DNA of 64,000 nucleotides from Burkholderiaceae bacterium (lineage in GTDB: Bacteria; Pseudomonadota; Gammaproteobacteria; Burkholderiales; Burkholderiaceae), in NCBI GenBank assembly GCA_021166835.1, contig JAJPEN010000091.1, positions 37,448-101,447 of the forward strand, given 5' to 3'. This document shows, in pieces, positions 27,840-36,384 of the stretch. Made by a program: the position numbers and the translations under genes. How positions within the stretch are numbered: position 1 is the stretch's first letter; every line of letters starts with the position of its first letter. The notes beneath the pieces were generated by a model. The model worked only from the letters and a program-made list of their open reading frames with translations. It made no database searches and had not been told where the DNA came from.

Positions 27840-28226
27840 TCAGCCCTGGACTTTCCTGATCATATGGTCGATGACGTGACTGTGCTCGTCCTGCGGACTG
27901 AACATCACGATCTCCGCATCGGTGTCGACACGCACATTGTGGCCCGCGGGCCAGTAGAACAGGTCGTTCGCCTGGACCGTCTCCTGTCTTCCGCCGGCGT
28001 CGGTCGTCGTGAGACTTCCGCGCAGGACGAAGCCCCAGTGCGGGCACTGGCACAGGTTGCCTTCCAGTCCCACGAACAACGGCGTGGTGTCGACTCCGGC
28101 GGCGAGCGTGAAGTATTCACCGCTGATGCCCCCGGATCCGCTCATCTCGCCGAATCCGGTTCGCTGGCGGATGATCGCGCCGGGAATCTGCATGCGCACT
28201 TCGATCTGGTCTTTCGCTACTCGCAT
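27840..28226 (-). CDS. Small cupin-domain protein
   Basis: 128 aa single-domain cupin. The metal-binding pattern is partial: CPHWGFVLRGSLT gives motif 1, and NDLFYWPAGHNVRVD gives motif 2 with one histidine. The start ATG 28226 is fixed by GCAGGAG just upstream. Enzymatic or ligand-binding role unknown; cupins paired with NemR-type regulators are often detoxification or sensing proteins. First gene of the cupin-tetR operon. Confidence 0.82.
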   Translation of the reverse strand: MRVAKDQIEVRMQIPGAIIRQRTGFGEMSGSGGISGEYFTLAAGVDTTPLFVGLEGNLCQCPHWGFVLRGSLTTTDAGGRQETVQANDLFYWPAGHNVRVDTDAEIVMFSPQDEHSHVIDHMIRKVQG

Positions 28227-28271
28227 GATCGGCACTCCTGCAAAAAGCGTGTAACGATCGGGTCGGACGGT

Positions 28272-28293
28272 GACTAGACCGATCGGTCTAGTC
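28272..28293. promoter_or_regulatory. TetR-family operator palindrome (TAGACC type)
   Basis: A perfect 22-base palindrome with core TAGACCGATCGGTCTA, located 46-67 bases upstream of the cupin start. TAGACC-N4-GGTCTA is the known binding site pattern of NemR/AcuR-type TetR repressors, and such a regulator is encoded in the same operon, so negative autoregulation is the natural reading. Confidence 0.85.
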
Positions 28294-28389
28294 GATGCCG
28301 ATGCTACGCCGGCTTCCGGGAATGTCAACCATGGAGCGCTTCCGCTCGCGGGATCGCTCCACGAGCAATGGCGCTCGAGTCGAAGCGGG

Positions 28390-28959
28390 TCAGGGAGCGG
28401 GAAAGCGCTCGGGGCGCGGGTCGGGAATGAAGCCCTCGCGGTTGGGCATCTTCACGGCAGCGAGATTGCCGGCGTCGAGCACCTCGTTTTCCTCGATGAT
28501 CTTCCCCTGCGCGAGGATGTATGCCGTCACCGCGTACACGTCGTCGTTCGACAGCGTGCCGGGGGCGGTCAGCGGCATCGCGCGCTTGATGTAGTCGAAC
28601 AGCGTCGTCGCGTACGGCCAATAGCTCTCGACGGTCTTCACCGGCGCGCGCGCCGGGTCGGAGTTCACCAGCGTGCCGCGTCCGCCGACGAGGCGATCGC
28701 CCTGGCCGCCCTGCAGCGCATCGCCGTGGCAGACGAGGCAGTTCGCCTCGTAGACCGCCTTGCCCCGCGCCGCCGAGCCCGATCCCTGCGGCAGGCCGCG
28801 GCCGTCGGGCAGCGGGGAGACGAAGCGCGCGAGTTCGGCCTCGCTCGGCGTCGTGCCGAAGTCGTAGTGGCGTTTGTCCTGTGCGCCGGCGGCGGCCGCG
28901 CAGCCGAGCGCGGCGAGCAGCGCGACGAGCCGCAGGCCGTTGCTAGTAGTGGTGGACAT
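28390..28959 (-). CDS. SoxD/SorB-like monoheme cytochrome c
   Basis: 189 aa periplasmic cytochrome c. A signal peptide ([14 protein letters not shown]) precedes the sole heme site CLVCH in [13 protein letters not shown]; an axial methionine may be in [12 protein letters not shown]. It is half the size of the diheme SoxD of Paracoccus, so a single-heme electron acceptor like SorB is the better comparison. The start overlaps the 3' end of the soxC-like gene by 17 bases, implying that it takes electrons from that molybdoenzyme. Confidence 0.87.
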   Translation of the reverse strand: MSTTTSNGLRLVALLAALGCAAAAGAQDKRHYDFGTTPSEAELARFVSPLPDGRGLPQGSGSAARGKAVYEANCLVCHGDALQGGQGDRLVGGRGTLVNSDPARAPVKTVESYWPYATTLFDYIKRAMPLTAPGTLSNDDVYAVTAYILAQGKIIEENEVLDAGNLAAVKMPNREGFIPDPRPERFPAP

Positions 28960-30235
28960 TGGACACCTTTCCGTCGGAGGCGACCTTCCAGCTCTGGATG
29001 CCGTTCAGGTGGTAGACCGATCCGACCGGCCCGTTCAGCCCGCGTACCGCGACGAGCTGTCCGATCGTCGGCTGCACGTAGCCGGTGTCGTCGGTGCAGC
29101 GGCTCTGCAGGATCGCTTCCCTGCCGTCCCACTGCCAGGGCAGCCGGAAGCGCGCGTGGCAGATCGGCAGGACCGGCTGCTGCAGCGTCGCCTCGCGCCA
29201 CGACCGTCCGCCATCGACCGACACGTCGACGCGCGTGATCGTGCCGCGCCCCGACCAGGCCAGGCCGGTGATCTCGTGGAAGCCGGCGCCGGGCAGCGTC
29301 ATCCCGCCCGATGGCGAGGTGATCACCGACTTGGCTTCCATCTCGAAGGTGAACTGGCGCGCCTTGCCGTCGGGGAGCAGGTCGGTGTACTTCGAGGTCT
29401 CCTCGCGCGTCATGAAGGCCGAGTCGGCGAGTTGCAGCCGGCGCAGCCACTTGATGTGCATATTGCCTTCGTAGCCGGGCACGATCAGGCGCAACGGATA
29501 GCCCTGCTCGGGCCGAAGCGCCTCGCCGTTCTGTCCCCAGGCGACGATGCAGTCGCGCATCGCCTTGTCGATCGGGATGCTGCGCGTCATCGCCGCGCCG
29601 TCGGCGCCTTCGGCGAGAACCCATCGCGCTTCGGGATTCACGCCAGCTTCGTTCAGCAGCGTCGACAGCGGCACGCCGGTCCATTCGGAGGTCGATGTGA
29701 GTCCGTGCGTTTCCTGCACTGTATTCAGCGTCGGCTTCGACCACTCGGTCAGGCCGTTGCCCGAACATTCGATGAAGAGCAGGCGCGACACCGACGGGAA
29801 GCGCCGCAGGTCGGGCATCGACCACTTGCGGGCGCGCTGCACCAGGCCGTGCAGGAACAGGAAGTGGCGCGCCGGATCGACGATCGCCGTGCCGGCATGG
29901 CTGCGCTCGAAATGCAGGCCCGACGGTGTCACGATCCCCATGCTGTTCTGCAGCGGAGTGAAGGTCCACGACGACAGCGCAGTGGAAGTCTTCCCGTACC
30001 GGGTGCGCACCTCGGTCTCGAATTGCGAGCGGGCGCCATAGCTCGTGTCCTCGAGCGGCACGCCCGGCACCTTGCTCGGGTCCTCCGGTACCGGATGCTC
30101 GATCGCGCCCGGAGTCGCTGCTGCGCCTTCGCGCAGCCATGCGGCCGATGCCGCCGCACCGGCACCGAGCAGGAAGCGCCGGCGCACGTCGTTCGGACTC
30201 GCGGGAGAAGCGCCGTGGCGAAAGGACGTCGGCAT
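28943..30235 (-). CDS. soxC: Sulfite dehydrogenase molybdenum subunit, SoxC-like
   Basis: 430 aa periplasmic molybdopterin oxidoreductase of the sulfite oxidase family. A twin-arginine signal ([19 protein letters not shown]) precedes the Mo domain with the molybdenum-ligand cysteine in FIECSGNG, the substrate-binding arginine region and the C-terminal Mo-co dimerisation domain ([18 protein letters not shown]). SoxCD oxidises sulfane sulfur in the Sox pathway; no soxXYZAB is near, so an independent sulfite/thiosulfate role is possible. The modABC genes 20 kb away could supply molybdate. Confidence 0.92.
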   Translation of the reverse strand: MPTSFRHGASPASPNDVRRRFLLGAGAAASAAWLREGAAATPGAIEHPVPEDPSKVPGVPLEDTSYGARSQFETEVRTRYGKTSTALSSWTFTPLQNSMGIVTPSGLHFERSHAGTAIVDPARHFLFLHGLVQRARKWSMPDLRRFPSVSRLLFIECSGNGLTEWSKPTLNTVQETHGLTSTSEWTGVPLSTLLNEAGVNPEARWVLAEGADGAAMTRSIPIDKAMRDCIVAWGQNGEALRPEQGYPLRLIVPGYEGNMHIKWLRRLQLADSAFMTREETSKYTDLLPDGKARQFTFEMEAKSVITSPSGGMTLPGAGFHEITGLAWSGRGTITRVDVSVDGGRSWREATLQQPVLPICHARFRLPWQWDGREAILQSRCTDDTGYVQPTIGQLVAVRGLNGPVGSVYHLNGIQSWKVASDGKVSNVHHY

Positions 30236-30309
30236 CGTCGGTCTCCGGGACGGCTGGGGCGTCCGCCCGCCGCAAACGGCCGGCCCGATGAGGCTGGTAC
30301 ACTGCCGAT

Positions 30310-30425
30310 TCCTTTGGGGAGTAGCCTGCTTCCGCCTCCGGAAGCGCCTGCGTCAACACACTCGGCCGCGCGATGCGCGCCGTGGCGCAGGCAGCGTACA
30401 GCGCCTGGCGAGACCATCGGCAACC
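30310..30425 (+). ncRNA. yybP-ykoY manganese riboswitch
   Basis: The conserved elements of the yybP-ykoY aptamer are present in order: TTTGGGGAGTAGCC (30314-30327), a hairpin (GCTTCC/GGAAGC), GCCTGCGTCAACACACTCGG, a variable arm, then GGCGAGACC. It lies directly upstream of mntP, the usual target of this Mn2+-sensing riboswitch. A 9-base stem (30441-30449 with 30466-30474) lies between the aptamer and the start codon and could be the expression platform controlling translation. Confidence 0.92.
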
Positions 30426-30440
30426 CGGTGCGACGAAGGT

Positions 30441-30474
30441 CGGGCAGCGCCGGGCTGTCGTGGTCCGCTGCCCG
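30441..30474 (+). promoter_or_regulatory. Expression-platform hairpin of the mntP riboswitch
   Basis: CGGGCAGCG pairs with CGCTGCCCG across a 16-base loop. It ends 16 bases before the mntP ATG and has no T-run, so it more probably acts on translation than on termination. Confidence 0.55.
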
Positions 30475-30490
30475 GCCCGAACCTGCCGGG

Positions 30491-31066
30491 ATGAATTTCG
30501 CCTCCACCGCTCTGCTCGCCCTGGCGATGTCCACCGATGCCTTCGCCGCGGCGATCGGCAAGGGCAGCGCCCTGCATGATCCGCGCTGGCGCGAAGCGCT
30601 GCGCACGGGGCTCATCTTCGGCGCGATCGAAGCGCTCACGCCCGTCGTCGGCTGGTTCCTGGGCTCGCTCGCCGCCGATGCGGTCTCGGCCTGGGATCAC
30701 TGGATCGCGTTCGGGCTGCTCGCCGTGCTCGGTGTGCGCATGATCCTCGCCGGGCTCGACGGCGGGAATGGCGCCGAGCTTCCGCGCCGCGTTCGGCATT
30801 CGTTCTGGATCCTCGCGATCACCGGCTTCGCGACGAGCATCGACGCGATGGCGGTCGGCGTCGGCCTGGCGTTCCTCGACATCGACATCGTGCCGGTGGC
30901 CTTGACCATCGGTGCGACGACGCTGACGATGGTGGCGCTCGGCGTGATGCTCGGGCGCGTGCTGGGCGCAGTGGCCGGACGAAGAGCGGAAGTCGTCGGC
31001 GGACTGATCCTGCTCGGCATCGGCGTGGGCATTCTGTACGAACATCTCGTGGCCGGGGCGGGCTGA
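30491..31066 (+). CDS. mntP: Manganese efflux pump MntP
   Basis: 191 aa, six membrane helices. The duplicated DUF204/MntP motif is seen in both halves: [16 protein letters not shown] and [17 protein letters not shown], with aspartates that line the ion path. Exports Mn2+ when cytoplasmic manganese is high. Preceded by a yybP-ykoY riboswitch, which confirms the assignment and predicts induction by Mn2+. Followed after 10 bases by a methyltransferase gene. Confidence 0.97.
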   Translation: MNFASTALLALAMSTDAFAAAIGKGSALHDPRWREALRTGLIFGAIEALTPVVGWFLGSLAADAVSAWDHWIAFGLLAVLGVRMILAGLDGGNGAELPRRVRHSFWILAITGFATSIDAMAVGVGLAFLDIDIVPVALTIGATTLTMVALGVMLGRVLGAVAGRRAEVVGGLILLGIGVGILYEHLVAGAG

Positions 31067-31076
31067 GGCACGGACG

Positions 31077-31838
31077 ATGAGTTCAGCGTTTGCCGATCAT
31101 TTCTCGCCGGTCGCATCCGCCTATGCGGACAGCCGGCCGGACTATCCCCCGGCGCTGTTCGACTGGCTCGCCTCGATCTGTGCTGCGCGCGATCTCGCCT
31201 GGGATTGCGGAGCGGGCAGCGGACAGGCGTCGATCGCGCTCGCTTCGCGATTCCGGCGCGTGATCGCCACCGACGCGAGCGCCGAGCAGATCGCGCACGC
31301 GACAACACACCCGAACGTCGAATATCGCGTCGCAGCCGCCGAACGAAGCGGGCTCGACCCGGCCTGCGCCGATCTCGTGACGGTCGCGCAGGCGCTGCAC
31401 TGGTTCGACCTCGATCGCTTCTGGCCCGAGGTGCGGCGCGTCGCGCGGCGCGAGGCGCTCTTCGCCGCCTGGACCTACGGCCCGCTGCACGTCGAAGGCG
31501 CAGAGGCGGACGCGCTGATCCAGCGTTTTCGAGCCGACATTGCGCCGTGGTGGCCCGCGGAGCGCCGGCACGTCGAGAACGGCTATCGCGAACTGTCGTT
31601 TCCTTTCGCCCGCCTGGAGACGCCGGCCTTCGCGATCGAGGTGGGGTGGGGCGTCGATCGGCTGCTCGGCTACCTGCGCAGCTGGTCGTCGGTCGTGCGT
31701 TTCCGGCAGTCGCAGGGCGTCGATCCGGTGCAGGCGATCGAGGCGCCCCTTCGCGAGGCCTGGGGCGCGCAGGACGGGCAACGCGCGATCCGCTGGCCGC
31801 TCACCGTGCTCTGCGGTTTCGTCGACTCCGCAGCCTGA
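31077..31838 (+). CDS. Class I SAM-dependent methyltransferase
   Basis: 253 aa. Motif I WDCGAGSGQASIALA and the acidic loop VIATDASAEQIA bind S-adenosylmethionine; LVTVAQALHWFDLDRFW is the methyltransferase_11-type motif IV. The substrate is unknown; the YxADSRPDYPPALF N terminus is typical of a family related to trans-aconitate methyltransferase-like proteins. It lies 10 bases after mntP and could be under the same riboswitch by readthrough. Confidence 0.88.
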   Translation: MSSAFADHFSPVASAYADSRPDYPPALFDWLASICAARDLAWDCGAGSGQASIALASRFRRVIATDASAEQIAHATTHPNVEYRVAAAERSGLDPACADLVTVAQALHWFDLDRFWPEVRRVARREALFAAWTYGPLHVEGAEADALIQRFRADIAPWWPAERRHVENGYRELSFPFARLETPAFAIEVGWGVDRLLGYLRSWSSVVRFRQSQGVDPVQAIEAPLREAWGAQDGQRAIRWPLTVLCGFVDSAA

Positions 31839-31876
31839 ACACGAATTTTCGACCCCTTCGGGTAGCATGGCGCGCC

Positions 31877-32524
31877 ATGCCAACGCGCGCCCCCAGACGG
31901 ACCGCCGTCGTTCGCGATCCCGAAGCGACGCAGCAGGCCATACTCGCCGCGGCCACGCACGAGTTCGCCCGCTACGGACTCGACGGCGCGCGCGTCGACC
32001 GCATCGCCGCGCGCGCGAAGGTCAACAAGCGGATGCTGTACTACTACTTCGGGCAGAAGGACGCGCTGTTCCTCGCTGTGCTCGAAGGCGCGTACCGGCG
32101 CATCCGCGCCGAGGAGCGCAAGCTCGACCTGAACCGCGTCGAGCCCACCGAGGCGATTCGTCGACTGATCGCCTTCACCTGGGACTACTACATCGCGAAT
32201 CCGGAGTTCCTGTCGCTGCTGAACACGGAGAACCTGCATCGCGCCAAGCACCTGAAGAAGTCGTCGCTCGTGCGCACGCTGCATTCGCCTTTCGTCGCGC
32301 TGATCGCCGACGTGCTCGAGCGCGGCCGCAAGGCCGGCGTCTTTCGCGCCGGCGTCGACCCCGTGCAGCTGTACATCTCGATCGCCGGCCTGTCGTACTT
32401 CTATCTGAGCAACGCGTACACGCTGTCGACGATCTTCGATCGCGATCTGCTGTCGCCGAAGGCGAAAGTCGAGGCGCTGTCGCACATGACCGACCTCGTG
32501 CTCGGGTACCTGGTGCGCGGCTGA
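31877..32524 (+). CDS. TetR family regulator of the adjacent catabolic locus
   Basis: 215 aa. HTH: AATHEFARYGLDGARVDRIAARAKVNKRMLYYYFGQKDALF. The C-terminal domain (TetR_C_33-like, with NPEFLSLLNTENLHRAKHLKK) is of the type often found with catabolic operons of Burkholderiales. It is convergent with an ABC transporter operon. Two palindromes of the TTAACC/GGTTAA type occur in the divergent promoter regions downstream (35235-35248 and 39510-39525) and are the best candidates for its operators; that link is inference. Confidence 0.88.
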   Translation: MPTRAPRRTAVVRDPEATQQAILAAATHEFARYGLDGARVDRIAARAKVNKRMLYYYFGQKDALFLAVLEGAYRRIRAEERKLDLNRVEPTEAIRRLIAFTWDYYIANPEFLSLLNTENLHRAKHLKKSSLVRTLHSPFVALIADVLERGRKAGVFRAGVDPVQLYISIAGLSYFYLSNAYTLSTIFDRDLLSPKAKVEALSHMTDLVLGYLVRG

Positions 32525-32532
32525 CGCGCGCC

Positions 32533-33300
32533 TCACTCCATCCCCAGCAGCTTGTAGATCCGCCGCGTGTAGACGCCGAAGCGCTCGTGCGTCTTGAGGT
32601 CGAGCGTGCGCGGGCGCGGAAGATCGATCTCGAAGTTGTCCGCCATCCGTGCCGGACCCGCGGTGAAGACGACGACGCGCGTGCCGAGGAACACGGCCTC
32701 CGAGATGCCGTGCGTGACGAAGACGATCGTCTTGCCCGACTCCTTCCAGATGCGCAGCAGCTCGAGGTTCATCTTCTCGCGCGTGAGCGCGTCGAGCGCG
32801 CCGAAAGGCTCGTCCATCAGCACGAGCTTGGGGTCGTGCACGAGCGCGCGCGCGATCGCCGCGCGCTGCTGCATGCCGCCGGACAGCTCGTACGGGTACT
32901 TCTGTTCGTATCCGCCCAGGCCGACGAGCGCGAGGAGTTCCCGCGCGCGCTCGCGCGCCGCCGCCATCGGCAGGCCGAGCAGCTCGGCCGGCAGCAGCAC
33001 GTTGTCGAGGATGCGACGCCACTTCAGCAGCAGCGGCGCCTGGAACACCATGCCGATGTCGCGCGCCGGATCGAAGGGGTGCGTGGCCGAGCCGATGCGC
33101 ACCTCGCCGCCGTCGTGCGGATGCAATCCGGCGAGGATCTTCAGCAGCGTCGACTTGCCGCAGCCCGACGGGCCCACCAGCGAGACGAGCTCGCCGGGCA
33201 GGACGTCGAAGGTCGCATCGGAGATCGCCAGGTGCTCGTGGCCGCCGCCGCGGTAGATCTTGCGTACGCCGGCCAGGTGGATGAACGGTTCGACGCTCAT
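32533..33300 (-). CDS. ABC importer ATPase (SsuB/TauB/nitrate type)
   Basis: 255 aa. Walker A VGPSGCGKSTLL, Q-loop VFQAPLLLKWR, signature LSGGMQQRAAIARAL, Walker B KLVLMDEPFGALD and the switch VTHGISEA are all intact. It is the cytoplasmic ATPase of an uptake system with the permease (33297-34064) and the NMT1-like binding protein (35334-36335). The ATG overlaps the permease stop (ATGA). Confidence 0.94.
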   Translation of the reverse strand: MSVEPFIHLAGVRKIYRGGGHEHLAISDATFDVLPGELVSLVGPSGCGKSTLLKILAGLHPHDGGEVRIGSATHPFDPARDIGMVFQAPLLLKWRRILDNVLLPAELLGLPMAAARERARELLALVGLGGYEQKYPYELSGGMQQRAAIARALVHDPKLVLMDEPFGALDALTREKMNLELLRIWKESGKTIVFVTHGISEAVFLGTRVVVFTAGPARMADNFEIDLPRPRTLDLKTHERFGVYTRRIYKLLGME

Positions 33301-34064
33301 GCCACGCGCGCGTCCTTCGGCACGAACAGCCGCTCGAGCAGCAGGACCAGGCCGTAGAGCAGCATGCCCAGCAGCGTGATCAGGATCACCGCCATGAACA
33401 TCGCCGGCGTGTCGAGCGTGACCTGCACCTGCAGCATCAGGTAGCCCAGGCCCTTGTCGGAGCCGAGGAACTCGCCGACGATCGCGCCGGCGACGGCGAG
33501 GATCGCCGCGACCTTCATGCCGGCGAAGATGTACGGCAGCGATCCGGGCAGCTGGATCTTGGTGAACAACTGCCAGCGCGTTCCGCGCAGCGAGCGCACG
33601 AGGTCGAGCAGCTCGGGTTCGATCTCGCGCAGGCCGCGCGCGGTGGTGAGCAGGATCGGGAAGACGGCGATCGAGAAGGCCATGATCGTGTTCGGGAACA
33701 CGCCGTACTTGAACCAGACGATGATCAGCGGGCCGAGCGCGACCTTCGGGACCATGTTCAGCGTGACGATCACCGGCAGCAGCAGCGCCTCGAGCGTCTT
33801 CGACCAGGTGAAGACGAGCGCCAGCACGACACCCACGACCAGCGCGAGCAGGTAGCCGCCGAAGATTTCGGTGCCGGTGACGAGCGTGTTCGCCCACCAG
33901 TCGTAGTTCGGCGACAGCAGCGCCTGGAAGGTCGCCTGCGGCGACGGCATGACGAACTGCGGCACGTCGCCGAGCCGCACGAACAGGTACCAGGCGACGA
34001 GCAGCGCCAGGTGCGCGAGCACGGCCAGCGCGTAGCGGCCTGCCTGGGGGGCGGCGCGGTTCAT
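33297..34064 (-). CDS. ABC importer permease (SsuC/TauC type)
   Basis: 255 aa, about six membrane helices (BPD_transp_1 domain). The EAA loop appears as LLDLVRSLRGTRWQLFTKIQLPGSLPYI. ATG 34064 is used since the residues upstream are not membrane-like. It follows the DHDPS-like gene by 31 bases and overlaps the ATPase gene. The family transports sulfonates, nitrate, pyrimidine precursors or other small organic anions. Confidence 0.93.
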   Translation of the reverse strand: MNRAAPQAGRYALAVLAHLALLVAWYLFVRLGDVPQFVMPSPQATFQALLSPNYDWWANTLVTGTEIFGGYLLALVVGVVLALVFTWSKTLEALLLPVIVTLNMVPKVALGPLIIVWFKYGVFPNTIMAFSIAVFPILLTTARGLREIEPELLDLVRSLRGTRWQLFTKIQLPGSLPYIFAGMKVAAILAVAGAIVGEFLGSDKGLGYLMLQVQVTLDTPAMFMAVILITLLGMLLYGLVLLLERLFVPKDARVA

Positions 34065-34095
34065 CGGCGCACGCGTGCGCAGGGCGCGCGCCCGG

Positions 34096-35157
34096 TCACG
34101 AGAGCCATCGTTCGAGGTTCGCTGCGACGAACTCGTCGTCGGACAGGTCAGCGTGCTCGCGGCATACGCGCTCGATCTCCTCGCGTTGGCCGGGCGAGAG
34201 CGTTTCCGCCGCATCGAGGCAGCGGATGCCGGCGAGCAGGCCCTGGCGGCGCAGCACTTCGTGGCAGCCGGGGATGCAGCCGGCGAAGCGGTGGGCGACG
34301 TCGAAGAAGGCGCTGTTGCAGTCGGTGACGCGCGAGTCGAGCGCGAGCAGTTCGTCGTCGATGCGGCCTTCGGCGATCGCCGCGTGGATGCGCGCGAGCA
34401 GCGCGACGGCGCTCTTCGTCCACACGCTCCAGTGGCCGAGAAGTCCGCCGCGGATGCGCACGACGACGTCCTCGCCGTTGCGGCGCACGCGGAAGGGCGC
34501 GAGCAGGTCCAGCACGATGTGGTCGTCGTTGCCGGTGTACAGCGTCACTCGTTCTTCCGCGCCGGCGGCTACGACGCCGCGCACGACGTCGAGCGTGCGG
34601 TAGCGGTCGAAGGGAGCCATCTTGATCGCGACGACGTTGTCGATGGCCGCGAAGCGGCGCCAGAACGCCATCGGCAATTCGATGCCGCCGACGGCCGTCT
34701 GCAGGTAGAAGCCGATGAGCGGGATCTGCCGGGCGACCGCTTCGCAGTGCGCGATCAGTTCGTCGAGCGAGGCGCCGCGCATCGCCGCCAGCGAAAGCAG
34801 TCCGGCGTGATAGCCGTGCGACTGCGCGATCCGCGCTTCGTCGAGCGCCTGCGCGGTGCGGCCGGCCAGGCCGGCGATCATCACCAGCGGGCGGCCCGTC
34901 CACTCGCGCGCCGTGTTCGCGGCCAGCTCGAGCACCGGTTCGTACAGGCCGACGTCGCGGATGGCGAACTGCGTCGAATGCACGCCCACCGCCAGGCCGC
35001 CGCAGCCGGCGTCGACGTAGTAGCGCGTGAGCGCGCGCTGCCGGCGTCGATCGAAGCGGCCGTCGGCATCGAGCGCCAGCGGATGCGCGGGGATGACGGT
35101 GCCCTGCTGCAGCAGCGATCGGATTTCGGCGGGCAATTCCGAGCGGTGAAGCGTCAT
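34096..35157 (-). CDS. Dihydrodipicolinate synthase/N-acetylneuraminate lyase family protein
   Basis: 353 aa TIM-barrel lyase. The Schiff-base lysine is in VVAIKMAPFDRY and the catalytic tyrosine in IPLIGFYLQTAVGG, so it should be an active class I aldolase/dehydratase; the C terminus is longer than DapA by about 50 residues. Being first in an operon with an ABC importer, it is likely a catabolic lyase rather than lysine biosynthetic DapA. ATG 35157 is preferred to a start 12 codons upstream. Promoter region shared with the binding-protein gene. Confidence 0.85.
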   Translation of the reverse strand: MTLHRSELPAEIRSLLQQGTVIPAHPLALDADGRFDRRRQRALTRYYVDAGCGGLAVGVHSTQFAIRDVGLYEPVLELAANTAREWTGRPLVMIAGLAGRTAQALDEARIAQSHGYHAGLLSLAAMRGASLDELIAHCEAVARQIPLIGFYLQTAVGGIELPMAFWRRFAAIDNVVAIKMAPFDRYRTLDVVRGVVAAGAEERVTLYTGNDDHIVLDLLAPFRVRRNGEDVVVRIRGGLLGHWSVWTKSAVALLARIHAAIAEGRIDDELLALDSRVTDCNSAFFDVAHRFAGCIPGCHEVLRRQGLLAGIRCLDAAETLSPGQREEIERVCREHADLSDDEFVAANLERWLS

Positions 35158-35234
35158 CGGGGAGAATGCGGAGAAGCGACCGGGCACCGGCAACGCCGCC
35201 CGGACGCAGGGCCGGTTCGCGTTGTTCCGGGTTG

Positions 35235-35248
35235 TAACCGCTCGGTTA
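35235..35248. promoter_or_regulatory. Candidate operator palindrome TAACCG-CT-CGGTTA
   Basis: Six-base arms with a 2-base centre, followed by ATTATTTACT. It is in the 176-base divergent region between the DHDPS-like gene and the binding-protein gene. It shares the GGTTAATTA segment with the palindrome at 39510-39525, suggesting one regulator for both promoter regions. Confidence 0.6.
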
Positions 35249-35333
35249 ATTATTTACTCTAGCGCAGCAGCGCCGAAGCGTCAAACGAGCGGCGGCGCCG
35301 GCGCGAACGAATGCTGACAGGGAGATCAACAGC

Positions 35334-36335
35334 ATGAAAGGGAAGGCGATGTTCCGTGCGGCGATGGCCGCGGCGGCACTGGCGGTCGGCGCGGCGCCGG
35401 TCGGCGCGCAGACGCAGAAGCTCGATTTCATCCTCAACTGGGTGCCCGGCGGCGATCACGCGCCGTATTACTACGCCAAGCAGCAGGGCTGGTACGAGAA
35501 AGAAGGCATCGACCTGAACCTCGAGCCCGGCAAGGGCTCGGCGATCGCCACGCAGAAAGTGGGAGCCGGTGCGAACCCGATCGGCCTGGCCGACATGGCC
35601 GGCGTGCTCGTCGCCAAGAGCAAGGGCGCCGACACGGTCGCCGTCTACAACGTCTACGCGAACTCGCCGCAGGGAATGTACTGGCTGAAGAGCTCGGGCA
35701 TCACCGGCGTGAAGGATTTCCCCGGCAAGAAGATCGGCAACCCGGCGGCCGACGGCGCGCGGGTGATGTGGCCGGCGCTGGCGAAGGCCAACGGCGTCGA
35801 TCCGAAGTCGGTCACCTGGGTGAACATCGATGCCAACGGCAAGCTCGCGGCGCTGAAGGCGAAGTCGATCGACATCACCACGTCGTTCTACAACCTGCAT
35901 CACGTGTTCCAGCGCGAGCTGGGCGACGACATGGGCTTTCTCGCGTGGCGCGATGCCGGGCTGAACCCCTACGGCAACTCGATCATCGTCAACGCGAAAT
36001 TCCTCGAGGCGAACCGTCCGCTGATCGACAAGTTCGTCAAAGTGACGCAGCGCGCGTTCCGCGCCTGCGTCGACAAGCCGGAGCCGTGCGTGCAGGCGCT
36101 GGTCGATGCCAACGGCGCGCTGAAGTACGACAACGAGATGCAGAACTGGAAGCTCGTCGAGGTGCTGATGAGCGACAAGTTCTCGCGTGAGGTGGCGCTG
36201 GGCATCCACGAGGACAAGCGCATGCAGGACGACTACGAACTGGTGCGCGATTACATCGGCATCGACAAGCCCTTCGACGTGAAGAGCGTCTACACGAACG
36301 AGTTCCTCGACCGTTCGATCAAGATGCCGAAATGA
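35334..36335 (+). CDS. ABC importer substrate-binding protein, NMT1/THI5-like
   Basis: 333 aa periplasmic binding protein. A signal peptide (MAAAALAVGAAPVGAQTQ) is followed by the NMT1/SsuA fold: DFILNWVPGGDHAPYYYAKQ and GAGANPIGLADMAGVLVAKS. The HAPYYYA segment resembles the pyrimidine-type (ThiY/HMP) binding proteins, but the ligand cannot be fixed from sequence. GGGAG lies upstream of the start. Divergent from the lyase-permease-ATPase operon with which it forms one importer. Confidence 0.9.
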   Translation: MKGKAMFRAAMAAAALAVGAAPVGAQTQKLDFILNWVPGGDHAPYYYAKQQGWYEKEGIDLNLEPGKGSAIATQKVGAGANPIGLADMAGVLVAKSKGADTVAVYNVYANSPQGMYWLKSSGITGVKDFPGKKIGNPAADGARVMWPALAKANGVDPKSVTWVNIDANGKLAALKAKSIDITTSFYNLHHVFQRELGDDMGFLAWRDAGLNPYGNSIIVNAKFLEANRPLIDKFVKVTQRAFRACVDKPEPCVQALVDANGALKYDNEMQNWKLVEVLMSDKFSREVALGIHEDKRMQDDYELVRDYIGIDKPFDVKSVYTNEFLDRSIKMPK

Positions 36336-36347
36336 ATCAGAAGAGAT

Positions 36348-36373
36348 GAGCGACGCAAATGAGCGACGCAAAT
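36348..36373. repeat. 13-base tandem duplication after the binding-protein gene
   Basis: GAGCGACGCAAAT occurs twice head to tail, followed by a partial third copy GAGC. Next to it is a short hairpin GGGCT-TTC-AGCCC (36379-36391) at the end of the GNAT gene, which may help end transcription from both sides. Confidence 0.7.
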
Positions 36374-36384
36374 GAGCCGGGCTT

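Noticed and set aside
34096..35157. Lysine-biosynthetic DapA
   Set aside because: Longer C terminus, operon with an ABC importer, and active-site surroundings unlike DapA; a catabolic lyase is more likely.
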